A stretch of 14,921 nt of DNA from Rhodobiaceae bacterium. Its GTDB lineage: Bacteria > Pseudomonadota > Alphaproteobacteria > Parvibaculales > Parvibaculaceae. The stretch covers positions 1 to 14,921 of the forward strand of contig DAIEIL010000121.1 of assembly GCA_027352645.1 (NCBI GenBank), given 5' to 3'. Below the pieces are notes generated by a model. The model did no database searches, was not told the DNA's origin, and was given only the letters and a program-made list of their open reading frames with translations. Numbering within the stretch: the stretch's first letter is position 1; each line of letters begins with the position of its first letter. Below are positions 13,771-14,921 of this stretch, piece after piece. A program made the translations under genes and the position numbers.

Positions 13771-14921
13771 ATGTTCGAAAAAGTCCTCATCGCGAACCGT
13801 GGCGAGATCGCGCTCCGTATCCACCGCGCCTGTCGCGAAATGGGTATCAAGACGGTCGCCGTCCATTCGACAGCGGATGCCGACGCGATGCATGTGCGCC
13901 TCGCCAATGAGAGCGTCTGCATCGGCCCGGCGCCCGCGAGCGAAAGCTACCTGAACATCCCGGCGATCATTTCCGCCTGCGAGATCACGGGCGCCGACGC
14001 GGTGCATCCGGGCTACGGCTTCCTGTCCGAGAATGCGCGCTTTGCCGACATTCTCTCCGCCCATGGCATCACCTTCATCGGCCCCACCGCCGATCACATC
14101 CGCCTCATGGGCGACAAGATCCAGGCGAAGGTCACGGCCCGCTCGCTCGGCATTCCCTGTGTGCCCGGCTCGGACGGCGCCATCACCACCGACGAAGAGG
14201 CCTACAAGGTCGCCGAAGAGACGGGTTATCCCGTGCTCGTGAAGGCGGCGGCAGGCGGCGGCGGGCGCGGCATGAAGGTCGCCCGCTCGCGCGACGAGCT
14301 TTCGGGTGCGCTCTCGACCGCGCGCGCGGAAGCGAAAGCTGCGTTCGGCGACGACGCCCTCTACATGGAAAAATATCTTGGCCAGCCGCGCCACATCGAG
14401 ATGCAGATCATTGCCGACGCGCATGGCAATGTCGCCCATCTCGGCGAGCGCGACTGCTCGCTGCAGCGCCGCCACCAGAAGGTGCTGGAGGAATGCCCCT
14501 CGCCCGCGCTCAATGCGGAGCAGCGCAAGAAGATCGGCGACATCGTGCGCAACGCCATCGCCAAGCTCGGCTATCTCGGCGTCGGCACCATCGAGTTCCT
14601 CTATGAGGAAGGCGAGTTCTATTTCATCGAAATGAACACGCGCCTCCAGGTCGAGCATCCGATCACGGAAGCCATCACCGGCATCGACATCGTGCGCGAG
14701 CAGATCCGCATCGCCGCCGGTCTCGAAATGAGCTTCACGCAGGAAGACGTGACCTTTTCCGGCCACGCCATCGAATGCCGCATCAATGCGGAAGACCCGA
14801 AGACATTCACGCCCTCTCCGGGCCGCATCACCGGCTTCCATACGCCGGGCGGCCTCGGCGTACGCGTCGACTCGGCGGCCTATTCCGGCTATCGCATTCC
14901 GCCCTATTACGACAGCCTCAT
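13771..14921 (+). CDS. accC: Biotin carboxylase of acetyl-CoA carboxylase, N-terminal part
   Basis: ATP-grasp enzyme that carboxylates biotin on AccB using bicarbonate. 383 complete codons are present of roughly 450; the rest lies past the right edge. Domains in order: N-terminal biotin carboxylase domain (MFEKVLIANRGEIALR start, HPGYGFLSEN), ATP-grasp domain with Lys158 in YPVLVKAAAGGGGRGMKV, the QRRHQKVLEE loop, metal and active-site residues Glu287, Asn289, Arg291 and Glu295 in FIEMNTRLQVEHP, and the start of the C-terminal domain (ECRINAEDP, PPYYDS). Positions are one less than in E. coli AccC. The first residues and the HPGYGFLSEN block are as expected for bacterial AccC. Start ATG 13771 lies 12 bp after accB, with a short GGCCG-gaa-CGGCC inverted repeat right against it. 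Confidence 0.97.
   Translation, partial: MFEKVLIANRGEIALRIHRACREMGIKTVAVHSTADADAMHVRLANESVCIGPAPASESYLNIPAIISACEITGADAVHPGYGFLSENARFADILSAHGITFIGPTADHIRLMGDKIQAKVTARSLGIPCVPGSDGAITTDEEAYKVAEETGYPVLVKAAAGGGGRGMKVARSRDELSGALSTARAEAKAAFGDDALYMEKYLGQPRHIEMQIIADAHGNVAHLGERDCSLQRRHQKVLEECPSPALNAEQRKKIGDIVRNAIAKLGYLGVGTIEFLYEEGEFYFIEMNTRLQVEHPITEAITGIDIVREQIRIAAGLEMSFTQEDVTFSGHAIECRINAEDPKTFTPSPGRITGFHTPGGLGVRVDSAAYSGYRIPPYYDSL

Noticed and set aside
13282..14841. 519-codon open frame antisense to accB and accC
   Set aside because: accB and accC have complete family motifs; the antisense frame has none and is a GC-bias artefact.

Overview
The window is chromosomal housekeeping DNA from a GC-rich alphaproteobacterium. 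Three things point there: an RNase E with a large acidic insert in its S1 domain and a C-terminal GWW motif, the gene order mrcA-amiC divergent from rne, and the aroQ-accB-accC cluster. I cannot name the genus from sequence alone. There are no tRNA or rRNA genes, insertion sequences, CRISPR arrays or phage genes, and base composition looks even throughout.

Layout. 1-2773 (minus) holds amiC followed by mrcA (running off the left edge), both acting on peptidoglycan. About 830 bp without a convincing gene follow, holding a perfect 16-bp palindrome and what is probably a long, structured rne leader. rne (plus) occupies 3606-6284. A strong hairpin at 6297-6328 separates rne from a convergent minus-strand pair: a divergent gamma-glutamyltransferase-like lipoprotein gene (upstream) and a class I/II aminotransferase gene 9 bp downstream of it. 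A 308-bp divergent region leads to a plus-strand pair: a BepA-like M48 metalloprotease with TPR repeats and, 2 bp later, a secreted DsbA-family thioredoxin-fold protein. These converge on the minus-strand thiS-thiG pair (thiazole synthesis). Finally aroQ, accB and accC (plus; accC runs off the right edge) link shikimate dehydration to acetyl-CoA carboxylase.

Theme. Five of the eleven genes act in or on the cell envelope: peptidoglycan synthesis (mrcA), septal peptidoglycan splitting (amiC), outer-membrane protein quality control (bepA-like), a periplasmic thiol-disulfide protein, and an exported GGT-like lipoprotein. The rest cover RNA turnover, thiamin, aromatic amino acid and fatty acid synthesis.

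I looked for an undescribed system and did not find a convincing multi-gene one. The items most worth a second look are the GGT-like lipoprotein, whose gamma-glutamyl pocket motifs look altered, the 16-bp palindrome and long leader upstream of rne, the C-terminal cysteine pair on the DsbA-like protein, and a terminator-like hairpin that contains the aminotransferase stop codon.
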